A stretch of 64,000 bases of DNA, taken from assembly GCA_039725955.1 (NCBI GenBank), contig CP091033.1, positions 868,001 through 932,000 on the forward strand, given 5' to 3'. Each line of letters opens with the position of its first letter. Position 1 is the stretch's first letter. Shown one piece after another: positions 16,342 to 24,924 of this stretch. The stretch is from Sinorhizobium sp. B11 (lineage in GTDB: Bacteria; Pseudomonadota; Alphaproteobacteria; Rhizobiales; Rhizobiaceae). The notes beneath the pieces were generated by a model, which did no database searches, was not told the DNA's origin, and saw only the letters and a list, made by a program, of their open reading frames with translations. A program made the translations under genes and the position numbers.

Positions 16342-18096
16342 TCACCGATCCAGGATTGTTTTCAGCACGCGGCGCAGTTCTGCTTCCGGCTCGGAGGCCG
16401 CTACATGTGAACGCCAAGCGACATGATGGTCGGGACGAACGAGCAGGGCGCCGGAATCGCTGATCTCGCGGGCGCGTGCCCAGTCTCCCGTCAGGTCCTG
16501 CCAAATCTGGCGGGGACCGATCTTGTGCACAGTGATCGGCACTCCGAATTCCTTTGAAAGCGCCTTTGCTGCGGAAATCCAGCCGTCGCCACCGATCCCG
16601 GTCAGGATCGTGAAGAACCCGTGACCGGTGAGATCGAGACTGGAAACCTTTTCTCCCTGCGCCCCGAACAACCAGACATGCGGAAGCCGTGCACCTGGCC
16701 AGGTGGTCGGCTGGCAATGAAGTTCGGCATCCTTTTCGAAGGCGGGCTCCGCCTGCCCGTCCTTGACGACCGCGTTCGATGCATAGCGATGATTCATTTC
16801 GACGCCATGAGCGTCAAATTCATAGACCTTATAGGCAATGGCATCGCGGATTGCCGCGCGCTGGCGTTCGGCAGCCTCACCGTCATCACAACGTGCGTCC
16901 ATGTTCTGCTGCATCTTGACGGGATCGACGGAATCCAGGAGGCCAAGCGCCTTGAAGATCGGACCGAATTCCTCGATCGACTTGTTGGCGCGAGTGACGA
17001 TCTGTTTGGCGATCGGCGCGCGCTCGGCCTGATAGCTGTCGAGGAGGCCCATTCCGGCCTGTCCTCGGATCACCATGGCAAGCTTCCAGGCGAGATTGAA
17101 CCCGTCCTGGATCGAGGTGTTGGAGCCCAGGCCATTCGATGGCGGATGACGGTGCACTGCGTCGCCCATGCAGAAGACCCGGCCGCTCGACAGGGTCGTC
17201 GCATACATGTTGTTGACCGTCCAGGTGGAGACCGACTTGATCTTTGGTTCAAGGTCGGGAACGCCGACCAGTTCACGCACAACCTTGGTTGCAAAGGCGT
17301 TGTCGACGGCAGGTGCCGGCTGGTTAATGTCATAGCCCCAGACGATCAACCACTCATTCCAGGGCCGCACCATGCGCACGAGGCCCATGCCGATACCGCC
17401 GACATCCGCGCCCGGCTGCAGTACCCAGTAGAGCACGGAAGGACGATGGGCGACATAACGCGACAGATCAGCCTCGAAGAGGATATTCATGGAACCGGCA
17501 ACGCCCATGCGGCCCTCGAAGGACAGGCCGGCATGTTCGGCGACCTTCGAATTGCCGCCGTCTGCGCCGACGAGGAATTTCGAGCGGATCACCACTTCCT
17601 TGCCCGTCAGGCGGTCGAGGCAGGTCGTCGTGACTCCACCCGCGTCCTGGACGTGGCTCAAATATTCGGTCGACATGCGCGACTGGGCGCCGCGCGAGCA
17701 GGCCGTCTTGAAGAGCAGCGGCTCCATATAGGTCTGCGGCAGGTCGTTCATCCGCCCTGGCGAGGACAGGAGATGCTCGGCACGTGACAGTGGATGATTG
17801 CCCCAGCTCTGCATGCGGCCGATTTCCTCGCCGGCCACCGCCGTACAGAAGACGTTCTGGCCCATCAGGTCCTGTTCGGTCGCAAAGAGATATGCCTCAT
17901 CTTCAACGTCCCGGCCGAGATCGCGCAGGACCTCCATCGTGCGCTGGTTGGTGATGTGCGCGCGTGGCGTATTGGCGAGCCAGCGATAGCGATTGATGAT
18001 AAGCGGCTCCAGACCGTAGCTCGCAAGCAATGCGGCGGTCGCCGAACCCGCAGGTCCCGTGCCTATGATCAAGACGTCGGTGGTGATGTCAGCCAT
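16342..18096 (-). CDS. FAD-dependent aromatic monooxygenase (phenol/resorcinol hydroxylase-like)
   Basis: A 584-residue class A flavoprotein hydroxylase. It has the dinucleotide-binding GTGPAGSATAALLA near the N terminus, the DG-type segment VGADGGNSKVAEH (about 185-200) and the GD motif CMGDAVHRHPPSNGLGSN (about 305-322). A thioredoxin-like C-terminal domain is typical of the TfdB/PheA-like subgroup. It likely hydroxylates a resorcinol- or phenol-type compound to hydroxyquinol for the downstream dioxygenase; the exact substrate is not readable. ATG 18096 is preferred because AGGGAGGG lies just upstream, and it overlaps the end of the permease gene by eight bases. Confidence 0.9.
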   Translation of the reverse strand: MADITTDVLIIGTGPAGSATAALLASYGLEPLIINRYRWLANTPRAHITNQRTMEVLRDLGRDVEDEAYLFATEQDLMGQNVFCTAVAGEEIGRMQSWGNHPLSRAEHLLSSPGRMNDLPQTYMEPLLFKTACSRGAQSRMSTEYLSHVQDAGGVTTTCLDRLTGKEVVIRSKFLVGADGGNSKVAEHAGLSFEGRMGVAGSMNILFEADLSRYVAHRPSVLYWVLQPGADVGGIGMGLVRMVRPWNEWLIVWGYDINQPAPAVDNAFATKVVRELVGVPDLEPKIKSVSTWTVNNMYATTLSSGRVFCMGDAVHRHPPSNGLGSNTSIQDGFNLAWKLAMVIRGQAGMGLLDSYQAERAPIAKQIVTRANKSIEEFGPIFKALGLLDSVDPVKMQQNMDARCDDGEAAERQRAAIRDAIAYKVYEFDAHGVEMNHRYASNAVVKDGQAEPAFEKDAELHCQPTTWPGARLPHVWLFGAQGEKVSSLDLTGHGFFTILTGIGGDGWISAAKALSKEFGVPITVHKIGPRQIWQDLTGDWARAREISDSGALLVRPDHHVAWRSHVAASEPEAELRRVLKTILDR

Positions 18097-19204
18097 TCGG
18101 CCCTCCCTTTTCATTTGGTACAACAGGTCCGCCCCTGAGCAGGCGACGAACCGGAAAGAGTTCGAAGCCGGTACGGTCGGATATCAGCCCCCAGAGACCC
18201 CGGGGTGCAAACAGCATGGTGACGACGGCGAGTGCTCCAAGTGCCAAAAGGTACCAGGAGCCGTAGGCCGAAAAGGCGTTCTGCAGGAAGAAGAAGACCA
18301 GCACGCCAAGGATCGGCCCTTCGATCGTGCCGATGCCGCCGATGACCGTGATGAAGATGACGTAGGCCGTCCAGTCGGTCAGCGAGAAGGCGGCGTCGGG
18401 CGATATCCGCGCCTTCTGGAGATAGATGAGCGCGCCGATGATGCCGGTAATGAAGGCCGTGAGCAGATAGATCATCGTCTTCAACCGGCGTGCATCGACG
18501 CCGAGCGCACGCGCCGCCGTCTCGTTGTCGCGCACTGCGGCAAGCCCGAGACCCTGCCGGCTGCGCAACAGCTTGTAGACGATTGCAATTGTGATAGCCG
18601 TAACGATTAGCGCGAGCCAGAAGGACAGGGCGTCGGCTGCCGCTGCCGCACGCATGCCGAACCAGTCTTCAAGGAGGGAAATGCCGAGCATGTCGCGGGT
18701 CGCATCCCGCGGCAGCGATGTGCCGGTGCCGCCGCCGAGCGCCTTCCATTGGGCAAGCACCAGCCGCCCGACTTCGGCGATCACCCACGTTCCGATCGCA
18801 AAATAGGGACCGTAGAGGCGAAAGGCGAAGAACGCGGTTGGCACGGCGATGAGCATGGCCGAAACGCCGGCGAGCGGAATTGCGAATATCGGGTCGAGCC
18901 CGGCAAGAATGACAAGGCCGAAGAGAGCATAGGCGCCGCAACCGACAAAGAGCTGCTGGCCGACCGAAATCAGCCCCGCATAACCTGCAAGCAGGTTCCA
19001 GCTCTGCGCCAGCGTCAGCATCGTCAGAATGAAGAACAGATCCTGCACTACGCCGCGCGACAGCAAAAGCGGTGCGACCGCAAGGGCGGCGAACACAACC
19101 AGGCAGACGAATGAAAAGGCCCGCGACAGCCGTGTGCCTGTCTCGATCCGCCAGTCGGGGGATGCTTGACTACCGCTCGTCATCGTTTCCAAACCCGTGG
19201 TCAT
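18089..19204 (-). CDS. Branched-chain amino acid-type ABC permease (LivM-like)
   Basis: A 371-residue membrane protein with around ten hydrophobic segments and the LivM-family segments LAGYAGLISVGQQLFVGCGAYA, SRQGLGLAAVRDNETAARALGVD and IGGIGTIEGPILGVLVFFFLQ. It forms the importer with the LivH-like permease, the two ATPases and the binding protein upstream. Its place between aromatic catabolic genes indicates uptake of an aromatic acid or phenolic rather than an amino acid (inference from context). N- and C-terminal cytosolic extensions are a little longer than usual. Confidence 0.92.
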   Translation of the reverse strand: MTTGLETMTSGSQASPDWRIETGTRLSRAFSFVCLVVFAALAVAPLLLSRGVVQDLFFILTMLTLAQSWNLLAGYAGLISVGQQLFVGCGAYALFGLVILAGLDPIFAIPLAGVSAMLIAVPTAFFAFRLYGPYFAIGTWVIAEVGRLVLAQWKALGGGTGTSLPRDATRDMLGISLLEDWFGMRAAAAADALSFWLALIVTAITIAIVYKLLRSRQGLGLAAVRDNETAARALGVDARRLKTMIYLLTAFITGIIGALIYLQKARISPDAAFSLTDWTAYVIFITVIGGIGTIEGPILGVLVFFFLQNAFSAYGSWYLLALGALAVVTMLFAPRGLWGLISDRTGFELFPVRRLLRGGPVVPNEKGGPNG

Positions 19205-19213
19205 GGCGCGGCC

Positions 19214-20077
19214 TCAATCGACAGCGCGCGGAAAGAGGCCGCGCGGACGCAGGAGCAGGACGATCAGGAAGGCGAGATGCCCGGCAAGGATCTGCCATTC
19301 CGGATTGATGGCGGCGCCGATCGTCTGCGCCAGCCCGAGGATGATTCCGCCGGCAAGTGTGCCCCAGAGCGATCCGAGACCGCCGATGATCACCGCTTCG
19401 AAAGCATAGATCAGCCGCGCCGGCCCGGCTGTCGGATCGAAATTCGCCCGCATGCCGAGATAGAGTGCGGCGATGGTAACGATCATCATCGCCAGGCCCG
19501 TGGCGATGGCGAAGATCGAATTCGGGCGAATACCCATCAGGCCGGCGGTGACCACATCATCCGACGTCGCGCGGAAGGCGCGCCCAAGGGCCGTGCGATA
19601 GATGAGCTGGTTCAAGGCGACGATGACCACGACTGCCGAGCCGAAGGTCAGGAGCGGCATCAGGCCGGCATTGATGCTCCCCAGTTGCAGCGACGCCGTC
19701 TCCAGCGCGCCGGCGGAGATCCTTCTGCTGTCGGCCGTGAAGGCCTCTAGAAGGCCGTTCTGGATGACGATGGAGAGGCCAAAGGTCACAAGCAGTGGCG
19801 GCAGGACATCCTTGCCGAGCGTGCGGTTAAGAAGGTGGTATTGCAGCAGCCAGCCGATCGCAAACATCAGGGGTGCGGCAATCAGCGCCGCAACGAATGG
19901 ATCGAGGCCGAGCGACGAAACGAGAAGCAGGATCAAGAACGCTGCCAGCACGATGAGGTCACCGTGGGCGAGATTGACAAGCCGCATGATCCCGAAGACC
20001 AGACTGAGGCCAGCCGCAAACAGCGCATAGAGCCCGCCAAGCAATACCCCTTGAAGAACCGTATCAAGCCAGTTCAT
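19214..20077 (-). CDS. Branched-chain amino acid-type ABC permease (LivH-like)
   Basis: A 287-residue membrane protein with about eight hydrophobic segments and the LivH signatures GGLYALFAAGLSLVFGIMRLVNLAHGD near the N terminus and EAVIIGGLGSLWGTLAGGIILG near the C terminus. ATG 20077 begins MNWLDTVLQG and follows GGAGAG; the start overlaps the LivF-like gene end by 14 bases. Second permease of the aromatic importer. Nothing looks truncated. Confidence 0.92.
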   Translation of the reverse strand: MNWLDTVLQGVLLGGLYALFAAGLSLVFGIMRLVNLAHGDLIVLAAFLILLLVSSLGLDPFVAALIAAPLMFAIGWLLQYHLLNRTLGKDVLPPLLVTFGLSIVIQNGLLEAFTADSRRISAGALETASLQLGSINAGLMPLLTFGSAVVVIVALNQLIYRTALGRAFRATSDDVVTAGLMGIRPNSIFAIATGLAMMIVTIAALYLGMRANFDPTAGPARLIYAFEAVIIGGLGSLWGTLAGGIILGLAQTIGAAINPEWQILAGHLAFLIVLLLRPRGLFPRAVD

Positions 20078-20786
20078 CGCTCTCCGCTCCGAAATAGGCT
20101 GCATGGATTTCGGCCCTGTCGAGATCGGCAGGGCGCCCGGTGAGTGTGATCCGTCCCTCCATCATGCAATAGACACGATCGGCGACCTTCAGGGCCTGGG
20201 CGATGTCCTGCTCGACGACGACGATCGCCATCCCGGATGCACGAATACGAGTGAAGGCAGCGTAGATGTCCTTGATGACGACAGGCGCCAGGCCGAGGCT
20301 GAGCTCATCGCAGAGAAGGATTTCCGGGTTCGACATCAGGGCCCGGCCGATTGCCACCATCTGCTGTTGGCCGCCGGAAAGTGCTGTCGCCGGACTGCCG
20401 CGTCGCTCTTTCAGGACCGGAAACAGAGCGTAGACGCTTTCCAACGACCACGGTCCGGAGCGCTTGGAGCCATAGCCGCCGATCTGCAAATTCTCTTCCA
20501 CCGTCAGCGAAGCGAAGAGCTTGCGCCCTTCCGGCACGAGAGCGATGCCGCGACCCACGACATCAAAGGCAGGCATTGCACCGATCGCCTCGCCCCGATG
20601 CAGGACCATGTCCGCCCGGTTCGCAATCACGCCAGCGATCGAGCGCATCAGCGTCGACTTTCCCGCTCCGTTGGCGCCGATGACGGCAATCGTCTCACCG
20701 GCATCGAGATCAATGTCGATGCCGAAAATAGCCTGGAAGTCGCCGTAAAAAGCCGTCAGGCCGCGGATCTCAAGAAGGCTTGCCAT
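20064..20786 (-). CDS. ABC transporter ATPase (LivF-like)
   Basis: A 240-residue ATP-binding subunit with Walker A GANGAGKST (about residue 37), signature LSGGQQQMVAIGRAL, Walker B ILLCDELSLGLAP and H-loop VVVEQD, the LivF form with Glu-Gln-Asp. ATG 20786 shares its A with the last base of the LivG-like TGA stop. Powers the Liv-type importer together with the LivG-like subunit. A longer in-frame extension upstream overlaps the LivG-like gene and is a shadow. Confidence 0.93.
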   Translation of the reverse strand: MASLLEIRGLTAFYGDFQAIFGIDIDLDAGETIAVIGANGAGKSTLMRSIAGVIANRADMVLHRGEAIGAMPAFDVVGRGIALVPEGRKLFASLTVEENLQIGGYGSKRSGPWSLESVYALFPVLKERRGSPATALSGGQQQMVAIGRALMSNPEILLCDELSLGLAPVVIKDIYAAFTRIRASGMAIVVVEQDIAQALKVADRVYCMMEGRITLTGRPADLDRAEIHAAYFGAESDELA

Positions 20787-21505
20787 CAGACCTCCATACC
20801 GAGATAGATGGTGCGCACCTCGTCCGAAGCCATGATCGCCTCCGGCGCACCGATGCCGACGACCCGTCCGAAATTGAGGACCAGGATGCGCTCGGCAACC
20901 GCCGTCAGCGCATGCAGCACGTGCTCGATCCAGATGATGGTCATGCCGCGCTGATGAACGCGCCTGATCGTCGCGACCAGCTGCCGGCACTCGCCCTCCG
21001 TCAGGCCGCCGGCGATTTCGTCGAGGAGCAGAAGCTTCGGCTTGGTGGCAAGCGCGCGGGCGAGTTCCAGCCGTTTACGCTCCAAAAGGGTGAGCGATGC
21101 CGCCGGCCTGTTGGCTTTGGCAATCAGACCGGTCTCGACCAGAATATCGGCGCAGAAGCCTGCGACATCGGCTTCCCTCGCCCGGGTACCAAAAGCGCCT
21201 GCGACCAGAAGGTTTTCATAGACAGTCAGGCGCTCGAAAGGTTGCGGGATCTGGAAGGTGCGGCCCATGCCGGCAAGGCAGCGCTGCATCGGCGGCGCAT
21301 GGGTAACGTCGCGGCCGTCGAAGCTGATAGCGCCGCCCGCAACGGACAGATTGCCGTTGATCAGATTGAAGAGCGTGGATTTGCCGGCGCCATTCGGTCC
21401 GATGACCCCGAGCGCCTCGCCAGGCTCGACCGAAAAGCTGATATCCTCTGCAACGACGAGCGCGCCGAAGGACTTCGAGACAGCATTAAGTTCCAGGATG
21501 GGCAT
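20786..21505 (-). CDS. ABC transporter ATPase (LivG-like)
   Basis: A 239-residue ATP-binding subunit with Walker A GPNGAGKST, Q-loop GRTFQIPQPF, a signature region LTLLERKRLELARAL (the variant common in LivG-like proteins) and Walker B LLLLDEIAGGL, followed by IIWIEHV. ATG 21505 follows GGAGA. It lies between the binding-protein gene and the LivF-like gene. Partner of the LivF-like ATPase in a Liv-type importer. Slightly short for the family, with no missing motif. Confidence 0.92.
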   Translation of the reverse strand: MPILELNAVSKSFGALVVAEDISFSVEPGEALGVIGPNGAGKSTLFNLINGNLSVAGGAISFDGRDVTHAPPMQRCLAGMGRTFQIPQPFERLTVYENLLVAGAFGTRAREADVAGFCADILVETGLIAKANRPAASLTLLERKRLELARALATKPKLLLLDEIAGGLTEGECRQLVATIRRVHQRGMTIIWIEHVLHALTAVAERILVLNFGRVVGIGAPEAIMASDEVRTIYLGMEV

Positions 21506-21558
21506 CGGCCAATCTCCGCAAATATCCGCCCGGCCGCAGAGCCGGGCGGACGTGCACC

Positions 21559-22839
21559 CTACGCAAGGGCTTCGAGCTTGCCGCCGAGCGGCACGTTTGG
21601 TGCAAGGCCATTTTCGACGACGACGAGATCGTAGCCGCCGCCCGATTTCAGCCGCCACTGACCGCCGACCAGCGGCGTCTTGGCGACGTTTTTCTGAGCG
21701 AAGGGCGGAAGCTTCTCATTGCCCCAGGCAATCGGTCCGACCAGCGTATCGAGCTTGGTTTCCCCGATCGCCTTCGCCACCGCATCACCGTCGCTGACAT
21801 CGCCGGCGCGCTTCATGACGTCGACGGCGAGTTCGAACAGGGCATGGGCAAAGCCGATCGGCTGCGTCCAGGGACGACCGGTGGATTTCGTGAAGGCGTC
21901 AGCAACGGCAGCCGTCGTCTCACCGGTCAGCGAGGATTTGAACGGATGGCTCGGTGTCCACCAGACTTCCGTCGACAGATTGTGGCCGGCATTGCCAAGC
22001 GCCTCGACGGTCTGCGGGAAAAGAAGCGCCTTGCCGATCGAGGCAATCTTCGGCTTCAGACCCTGCTGCTTGGCCTGGTTCCAGAAGGTGGTGAGGTCGG
22101 GCGGGATCATCACGCCTGTCAGGATTTCGGTTTGCGCCTGCTTGAAGGCGTTGATCTGTGCGGAGAAATCATCCGTCAGGTTCTGGTAGCGGCCGGTATC
22201 GGTCAAACCATAACCGAGCTTTTCGAGCACGGGCGGAAAGCCGACGACCTTGTCGCCCCAGGCATTGCCATCTCCGTCGTTCGGAAACAGCCCGCCGATC
22301 TTCTTGTTGGTTTCGATCTGGCCCCACATGCCGGTGAAGACGGCAATGATATCCTCCAGCCCCCAGAAGAAATGGTAGGCATAGTCGAAGGGCTTCCATG
22401 AGGCAGGGTCGCCCGGATTACCCTGCTGGCCGATAAACCAGGGCTGCCAGGGCGCAACCGTCGAAATGCAGGGCATGCCCTCGCCTTCGCAGGTCGTGGA
22501 AACCGGGTTGGTCGTCTCCGGCGTTGAGGATACCAGCATGAGGTTGATCTGGTCGTCGACGATCAGTTCCTTGGCAACTTCGGCGGCGCGGTTGGGGTTG
22601 GACTGGCTGTCCTTGATCACGACTTCATAGCTGAGGCCGAGCTTCTTGGTCGTTGCCAGGAAGGAATCGATGACGAACTTGTCAGCCTCGCCGAAAGCGG
22701 CAAGCGGACCGGTCTGCGGACTGACGTAACCAAGTTTGATAGCCGCCGTCTGGCCGATTGCTGGCGCAGCCAGGCCGGACGCAGCAAGCGCGGCTCCGCC
22801 GGCGGCCGTCGTCTTCAGAAAATCGCGTCTCGTAAACAT
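21559..22839 (-). CDS. Periplasmic substrate-binding protein of Liv-type importer, Tat signal
   Basis: A 426-residue binding protein. The N terminus has a twin-arginine signal (RRDFLKTTAAG...AIGQ) with probable cleavage after about residue 32, followed by AIKLGYVSPQTGPLAAFGEAD, the usual start of a type I periplasmic-binding (Peripla_BP_6) fold. ATG 22839 follows GGGAGG. Upstream is the maleylacetate reductase gene and downstream are the four other importer genes. Probably binds the aromatic growth substrate of this operon; the ligand cannot be named from sequence. Confidence 0.92.
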   Translation of the reverse strand: MFTRRDFLKTTAAGGAALAASGLAAPAIGQTAAIKLGYVSPQTGPLAAFGEADKFVIDSFLATTKKLGLSYEVVIKDSQSNPNRAAEVAKELIVDDQINLMLVSSTPETTNPVSTTCEGEGMPCISTVAPWQPWFIGQQGNPGDPASWKPFDYAYHFFWGLEDIIAVFTGMWGQIETNKKIGGLFPNDGDGNAWGDKVVGFPPVLEKLGYGLTDTGRYQNLTDDFSAQINAFKQAQTEILTGVMIPPDLTTFWNQAKQQGLKPKIASIGKALLFPQTVEALGNAGHNLSTEVWWTPSHPFKSSLTGETTAAVADAFTKSTGRPWTQPIGFAHALFELAVDVMKRAGDVSDGDAVAKAIGETKLDTLVGPIAWGNEKLPPFAQKNVAKTPLVGGQWRLKSGGGYDLVVVENGLAPNVPLGGKLEALA

Positions 22840-22890
22840 GTATCCTCCCATTTTCCTCTCCTCCCAAAGAGCGCGTGATCCGGCAGATCT

Positions 22891-23952
22891 TCAATCTACC
22901 GGCCGGCGGCCTTCCCAGGCCTCCTGCAAGAGCGCCCGGATCGAATCCCGATCGATGGGGCGCGGGTTCCAGTAAGGATTTTCGACGGCGATCGATGCAG
23001 CGCGGTCGAGATCGGCCTGTGACAATCCGAATTCCTTGAGCGACAAAGGTGCGCCGATCGCTTTGGCAAAATCCCAAAGCCCGCCGCCGATCGAACCGCC
23101 AAAGATGTCGGCTGCCGTAGCAAGTTCCGATGCTGCCGCCTTGGCGTTGAACGCGGCCGTATGCGGTAGCATCACCGCATGGGTTTCAGCATGCGGGGTT
23201 TCAAAAGAACCGCCCAGCGTGTGGCAAATTTTGTGATGCAACGCCATGCCGACAGTGCCGAGCACCGTGCCGCAGAGCCAGGCGCCATAGAGCGCTTCAT
23301 TTCGGGCGCCCGCGTCATCGGGCCTTTCGACGATTACGGGCAGGCTGCGGGAAAAGGCGCGTAGGCCCTCAAGGGCCATCAGGGTCGAAATCGGATTGCG
23401 ATCGCGCGCATAGAGACCCTCGACGGCATGCGCCATGGCATTGAGCCCGCTCGTCACGCTCATCGAAACGGGCAGTCCCAGGGTCAACGCCGGATCGTAG
23501 ATGACGATTTCCGGCAGGATCCGTGCGTCGCGAACAGTCGTCTTGCGACCGCCTTCCGTCTGGCCAAGAATGGGGGTGACTTCCGAGCCGGCATAGGTGG
23601 TTGGCACGACGATCTGCGGAAGGTCGGTGCGATAGGCAATCGCCTTGCCGAGCCCCGTCGTCGATCCTCCGCCGAGCGAGACCACACAATCCGTCCTGGT
23701 TTCGGCCACGACCTTCATCGCGGCCTCGGTCACGTCGACGGGCGTGTGCATGACTGCGCCGGCAAAGACGCCACAGGCAAGCGGGCCAATGTCGCGGGCC
23801 AGTGCTTCGGCATCGGCCCCCTGATGCGGCGTCGAAAGGACCAGTGCCCGCTTGCAGCCGGCATTGGCAATCCATTCAGCCAGTTTGTTTTTACTGCCCG
23901 TACCGAAGACGATCTGCGCAGGACTGCCCGCATAGGAGAATGGGCCGATCAT
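22891..23952 (-). CDS. Maleylacetate reductase (iron-containing alcohol dehydrogenase family)
   Basis: A 353-residue protein of the Fe-ADH superfamily. It has the coenzyme motif SLGGGSTTGLGKAIA (about 92-106), PTTYAGSEVT and the conserved His-rich stretch ALHHKICHTLGGSFETPHAETHAVMLPH. Maleylacetate reductases in this superfamily need no added metal and use NAD(P)H to make 3-oxoadipate. Placement with two intradiol dioxygenases supports this role in the hydroxyquinol pathway. Start overlaps the stop of the upstream dioxygenase gene as ATGA. Confidence 0.92.
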   Translation of the reverse strand: MIGPFSYAGSPAQIVFGTGSKNKLAEWIANAGCKRALVLSTPHQGADAEALARDIGPLACGVFAGAVMHTPVDVTEAAMKVVAETRTDCVVSLGGGSTTGLGKAIAYRTDLPQIVVPTTYAGSEVTPILGQTEGGRKTTVRDARILPEIVIYDPALTLGLPVSMSVTSGLNAMAHAVEGLYARDRNPISTLMALEGLRAFSRSLPVIVERPDDAGARNEALYGAWLCGTVLGTVGMALHHKICHTLGGSFETPHAETHAVMLPHTAAFNAKAAASELATAADIFGGSIGGGLWDFAKAIGAPLSLKEFGLSQADLDRAASIAVENPYWNPRPIDRDSIRALLQEAWEGRRPVD

Positions 23953-24824
23953 GCCGCCCTCCCCGGTTTTGCCCGGACCATGACGAAGGTAAGTTTGACT
24001 GCCTTTGCGCTGCGACCGTCGACCTCGTGGGGATCGAAAGAGGTGACGAGTTCGGGCCGCACGCCAAACAGCGCGTCTTGGTGCAGATGCGGATCACTCG
24101 CGTCGTAGACATGCGTCGTAATCGTCTCGAAGCCTTTCGCACGCACAACGAAATGCAGATGCGCCGGCCGGCGCAACGGATAACCGGCCGCAGACAGCAG
24201 CCCGCCGACAGGACCGTCGGCCGGCACGCCGTAGCCGGACGGAACAACGGAGCGATAGGAAAAACACCCCTGCGCATCGGTTCTGAACAGGCCGCGCAGA
24301 TTATGTTCCGGCTGGAGATCCGGCTGCTGGTTCTCGTAGAAGCCCTCTGCATTGGCCTGCCAGGTCACCACCTCAGCATCTGCGACCGGGAGGCCGTCGA
24401 GATCCTGGACACAAACCGAGACCAACAGCGGTTCGCCGATGCCATCGAGCGAGATCGACGAAGCCGAAGCACGTTCCGGCGCATCGGCGCGGAAGAACGG
24501 CCCGCGGATGGTATTGGGCGTCGCCCCCTTAGGCCGGCGCGAATTGATATCTTCTACGAGTGCCGAAGCGCCGACCAGATCGGACAGGAGGACCCATTCC
24601 TGCCGGCGCTCGTCCGAGGCATGACCGACCTCCGTCAGGAAGGCGATGAACCTTCGCCACTCGTCCTGGGTCGGCCGAAATTGTTTGATGAGGTCGTGCA
24701 CATGGGTCACGGCAGCGGCGAGCAGTTCGACCAGCCTGTCGTCCCGACCGGAAGAAAAGCGCTCGGCGAAGGCTTCGGACGAAGTAGCCTCGCTGAATGT
24801 CAGCGGTTGAGAGCGCCCCGCCAT
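23949..24824 (-). CDS. Second intradiol dioxygenase, catechol-type active-site loop
   Basis: A 291-residue paralogue of the enzyme at 15450. The Fe ligands are all visible: GFYEN, VPSGYGVPADGPVG and RPAHLHFVV. The second Tyr lies in a PSGYG loop as in catechol/chlorocatechol 1,2-dioxygenases, whereas the other copy has YYPIP. The two enzymes may therefore differ in ring substituents accepted. First gene of the operon, with a divergent LysR gene 98 bases away. The C terminus ends just after the core fold, shorter than the other copy. Confidence 0.88.
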   Translation of the reverse strand: MAGRSQPLTFSEATSSEAFAERFSSGRDDRLVELLAAAVTHVHDLIKQFRPTQDEWRRFIAFLTEVGHASDERRQEWVLLSDLVGASALVEDINSRRPKGATPNTIRGPFFRADAPERASASSISLDGIGEPLLVSVCVQDLDGLPVADAEVVTWQANAEGFYENQQPDLQPEHNLRGLFRTDAQGCFSYRSVVPSGYGVPADGPVGGLLSAAGYPLRRPAHLHFVVRAKGFETITTHVYDASDPHLHQDALFGVRPELVTSFDPHEVDGRSAKAVKLTFVMVRAKPGRAA

Positions 24825-24909
24825 GCCAATCCTCCCGACTTGCTCTGCGACAGTATCGGGAGAATAGCAGGTGGAGACACATCGATTGATGATTTTGTTG
24901 GAAGATAAT

Positions 24910-24924
24910 ATAACAGATCGTTAT
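24910..24924. promoter_or_regulatory. LysR box overlapping the regulator start codon
   Basis: ATAAC-N5-GTTAT is a perfect dyad of the T-N11-A form typical of LysR operators. Its right arm runs into the ATG of the LysR gene (24923-24925). A second, weaker TGTT-N12-AACA dyad lies at 24896-24915. Together they would allow autoregulation and control of the divergent aromatic operon. Confidence 0.55.

Noticed and set aside
15402..16463. Long plus-strand frame of 353 codons opposite the hydroxyquinol dioxygenase
   Set aside because: It lies antisense to a gene with clear catalytic motifs; it has no motif or start of its own. High GC produces such shadows.
16621..17787. Plus-strand frame of 388 codons opposite the FAD monooxygenase
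   Set aside because: Antisense to GxGxxG and GD motifs of the real gene; no own features.
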